64,000 nucleotides of DNA from G965215055 sp965242685. Lineage in GTDB: Bacteria > Pseudomonadota > Gammaproteobacteria > UBA4575. This document shows positions 61,952 through 64,000 of the stretch, piece after piece. Under the pieces are notes generated by a model that did no database searches, was not told the DNA's origin, and saw only the letters and a list, made by a program, of their open reading frames with translations. The DNA lies in assembly GCA_965242685.1 (NCBI GenBank), contig OZ251487.1, positions 1,550,001-1,614,000 on the forward strand, written 5' to 3'. Position 1 is the first letter of the stretch. Every line of letters begins with the position of its first letter. A program made the translations under genes and the position numbers.

Positions 61952-62431
61952 TTACCGCTTTTTCTGCAAGGCGTTTGCAACGGCGGGAGAGACAAACTTT
62001 GACACGTCTCCGCCCAGCACCGCAATCTCGCGCACCAGGCTTGAGGAGATGAATGAGTATTCTTCCGCGGGAGTCAGGAAAATGGATTCAAAGCTGTCGT
62101 CAAGACGACGATTCATACTGGCCAGTTGAAACTCGAATTCGAAGTCGGAAACCGCGCGCAAACCGCGCAGGATCGCTTTGGCGTTTTGCTGTCGTGCAAA
62201 CTCCACCAGCAGTCCATCAAATCTGCACACGTCTACGTTTGCAATCTCCGCCAATGACTGCTTTGCCAGTTCCACGCGCTCGGTCACGCTGAAGTATGGT
62301 TTTTTGTTTTCGCTGACGGCGGCGACGCCGACTACGACCCGGCCGAATATGCCGCAGGCGCGACGTACCAGATCGGTATGGCCGTTTGTGATGGGATCAA
62401 AGGTTCCCGGGTAAACCGCGACGGTCGCCAT
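61952..62431 (-). CDS. coaD: Phosphopantetheine adenylyltransferase
   Basis: Penultimate step of coenzyme A synthesis. 159 residues with the nucleotidyltransferase motif YPGTFDPITNGHTDLVRRA, the pantetheine-binding RGLRAVSDFEFEFQLASMNR and the ISSSLVREIA site. It follows rsmD on the same strand, the usual gammaproteobacterial order. Confidence 0.97.
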   Translation of the reverse strand: MATVAVYPGTFDPITNGHTDLVRRACGIFGRVVVGVAAVSENKKPYFSVTERVELAKQSLAEIANVDVCRFDGLLVEFARQQNAKAILRGLRAVSDFEFEFQLASMNRRLDDSFESIFLTPAEEYSFISSSLVREIAVLGGDVSKFVSPAVANALQKKR

Positions 62432-62467
62432 CCCTGGATTCTAATATGAAGTGCCCCATAAGGGTAA

Positions 62468-63061
62468 CTATTTAAGGGCGGGTTGTCCCTCGTTTTCCCG
62501 CGTTATGTTTTGATATAGCCCGTAGCGCACCTGTCCGGCAAGTTTTTCATGGATACAGCGAAAGTCATTCAGGCATCGAGGTCGTTCAGATCGTGCCGAG
62601 AATTCGGTGTACAGTAAGGAAAACGGGGTAATGAGCATGCGCTCAATTAGAATAGACAAGGCTTGTTCAAGCAGGTCGGTGTTGAACGGCGGGTCTAAAA
62701 ATACTACGTCGAATGATTGCTCCGTCTGCCGCAAAAACGCGAAGGAATCTTGTTGTACAACGTGCACCTGCGAGGCATTAAGGGCTTGTTTTTGTTGAGT
62801 AAGCGTCTCTGTAACCACCTTGTTACAATCAACCAATACGACAAGACCGGCGCCACGTGAGGCGGCCTCGAAGCCCAGTGCGCCGCTCCCGGCAAACAAA
62901 TCCAGACAGCGCGCGCCGATTATCCTCGTAGATAGCCAGTTGAACAGTGTTTCGCGCACGCGGTCCGGCGTGGGACGCATTCCGGCGACTTCCGTAAACT
63001 GAATCCGACGGCTGCGCCAATCACCGCCAATGATGCGAAGGCTATTCTTTTTCCGGGCCAC
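62468..63061 (-). CDS. rsmD: 16S rRNA (guanine-966-N2)-methyltransferase
   Basis: Methylates G966 of 16S rRNA. 197 residues with LRIIGGDWRSRRIQF at the start, RPTPDRVRETLFNWL, the SAM-binding CLDLFAGSGALGFEAASRGA and the catalytic VVFLDPPFNTDLLEQAL. Its start overlaps the end of the M16 peptidase gene by 20 bp, so the genes form one operon. Confidence 0.96.
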   Translation of the reverse strand: MARKKNSLRIIGGDWRSRRIQFTEVAGMRPTPDRVRETLFNWLSTRIIGARCLDLFAGSGALGFEAASRGAGLVVLVDCNKVVTETLTQQKQALNASQVHVVQQDSFAFLRQTEQSFDVVFLDPPFNTDLLEQALSILIERMLITPFSLLYTEFSARSERPRCLNDFRCIHEKLAGQVRYGLYQNITRENEGQPALK

Positions 63062-64000
63062 CGACGATGACCGTTATCATGTCGTGTAACTGTAAACGTC
63101 TTTGATACGCTGCACGGACATCCTTTTGGGTCACGGCAGAGATATGCTCGGCAAAGGTGCTCAAGTAGTCCAGGGGCAGCTTGTAATAGCCGATCAATGA
63201 CAGGTAACCAAGGATGTCTCTATTGCTGTCGATACGTAATGGAAAACCGCCAATGATGCTGCTTTTTGAAAGTTGCAATTCTTCTTCGGTCGGGCCGGTT
63301 GCCACGAAGTTTTCAATCGTTTGCAAAGAGAGAGCGGCGGCCTGCCCAGCTTGGTCGGCGCGCGTTTGCAGCCCTACCATAAACGGACCCTCCTTTTGCA
63401 GGGGCAAGAAGTAGCTGTATACGCTATAGGCCAGGCCATGTTCCTCGCGTATTTTCTTTAGCAGGCGCGCAGTAAAGCCGCCGCCCCCAAGGACGTGATT
63501 GCCGGTGTATAGGTGGAAATAGTCCGGATCACCGCGGCGAATTCCCCGTTGACCTATGCGTATGTGTGCCTGTTGTGAGGGATAGGGAATGTATATGTCT
63601 TTAGTCGAAGGTCGTGATTTGGGTGACGCGATTGATGCAGGCTTTTTACCCCTTGTAAGGCTTGAGGAAATCTGCTCGGCGATCCGTCGGGCCCTTTTAA
63701 TATCGACGGCGCCCACCATCACAATGAGCGCGTTTTCAGCAACCAGATATTGCCGATGGAATTCTTTGATATCATCCAAAGTAATTTTTTGAATGCTGTC
63801 CCGATACCCTAGGGTGGGTTGCCCATAAGGATGGTCTCCGTACACGGCTTTGTAAAAGGCCCTGGCGGCAATGTCTCCCGGACGCTGTTCACTGTCCTTG
63901 ACGGCGATCAACGCCTGTTTCTTCAAGCGTTGAAAGTCTTTGTCGGGAAAGTTCGGCCGCGTGAGGACGGCAATGAATGTGGAAAATGCTTGGTGAAATA
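63042..64000 (-). CDS. M16 family zinc peptidase, C-terminal part
   Basis: The frame runs off the right edge of the window, so the N-terminus is missing. The visible 319 residues cover the end of the first and the whole second M16 domain: RPGDIAARAFYKAVYGDHPYGQPTLGY, EFHRQYLVAENALIVMVG and the Arg/Tyr region VLGGGGFTARLLKKIREEHGLAYSVYS. The zinc-binding HxxEH would lie outside the window, so catalytic status cannot be judged. Proteins of this type are often exported, in a pair of M16 genes ahead of rsmD. Confidence 0.9.
   Translation of the reverse strand, partial: FHQAFSTFIAVLTRPNFPDKDFQRLKKQALIAVKDSEQRPGDIAARAFYKAVYGDHPYGQPTLGYRDSIQKITLDDIKEFHRQYLVAENALIVMVGAVDIKRARRIAEQISSSLTRGKKPASIASPKSRPSTKDIYIPYPSQQAHIRIGQRGIRRGDPDYFHLYTGNHVLGGGGFTARLLKKIREEHGLAYSVYSYFLPLQKEGPFMVGLQTRADQAGQAAALSLQTIENFVATGPTEEELQLSKSSIIGGFPLRIDSNRDILGYLSLIGYYKLPLDYLSTFAEHISAVTQKDVRAAYQRRLQLHDMITVIVGGPEKE

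Noticed and set aside
1..64000. tRNA genes, rRNA, CRISPR arrays and integrases.
   Set aside because: Reading for T-loop sequences, regularly spaced repeats and integrase motifs gave nothing convincing; a covariance-model scan would be decisive.

Overview
The window is chromosomal DNA of a gammaproteobacterium, roughly half G+C. The lineage is inferred from gene order and content: gmk-rpoZ-spoT-ridA-recG, a complete pstSCAB-phoU cluster behind phoBR, trxA-rho, rpmB-rpmG, an M16 peptidase gene overlapping rsmD and followed by coaD, and FabA. The genus cannot be named from the sequence alone. No rRNA, tRNA, CRISPR array or intact insertion sequence was found.

Layout. 0-5 kb: polyphosphate kinase, a defective-looking DNA methyltransferase-HNH fusion, a secreted ankyrin protein, diacylglycerol kinase and a DUF3859 protein. 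5-17.5 kb: a phosphate-starvation block with a secreted beta-propeller protein, an OprP-type porin, PhoB/PhoR, a Pho-box array, PstS-C-A-B and PhoU. 17.6-24.9 kb: a small lipoprotein, the stringent-response/recombination operon and a double-CDGSH protein. 24.9-34.6 kb: FabA, a divergent AlkB/XylM-type hydroxylase, a 2-haloacid dehalogenase homologue that lacks its nucleophile, DNA polymerase IV, a molybdopterin oxidoreductase with a flavin/iron-sulfur reductase, and a TraB/GumN protein. 34.7-47.6 kb: an accessory zone in which defence-type genes alternate with housekeeping genes. It holds a TIGR02391/DUF5343 pair, a lone HsdS, a BsuBI/PstI-type restriction-modification pair and a helix-turn-helix/TIR-like protein, set around glycerate kinase, a YkuD protein with a substituted catalytic Cys, rho, trxA and cca. 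47.8-58 kb: cell-wall, folate and ribosomal genes, a desaturase, a lone HyuA, a FkbO/Hyg5-type chorismatase and MutM. 58-64 kb: a GmrSD-like DUF262/DUF1524 protein, gamma-glutamyltransferase, CoaD, RsmD and the end of an M16 peptidase gene.

How the genes fit together. The first third encodes phosphate capture (porin, PstS), import (PstCAB), sensing (PhoR/PhoU/PhoB) and storage (Ppk1). TTGTAAC-type half-sites recur in the promoter regions of this block and form an 11-bp-periodic array before pstS. Several short genes absent from a simple long-ORF view were read directly: rpmG, a 51-residue basic protein at 35993-36148 and a 58-residue membrane protein at 38995-39171.

The most notable observations are: (1) two proteins with a winged-helix/DUF5343-like sensor layout, one fused to a TIR-like domain and the other overlapping a TIGR02391 gene; (2) three enzymes that keep their fold motifs but have lost a key catalytic element (HAD Asp10 to Asn, YkuD Cys to Ser, methyltransferase without its DPPF/Y motif); and (3) an uncharacterised pairing of a molybdopterin oxidoreductase with a reductase carrying two 4Fe-4S motifs.
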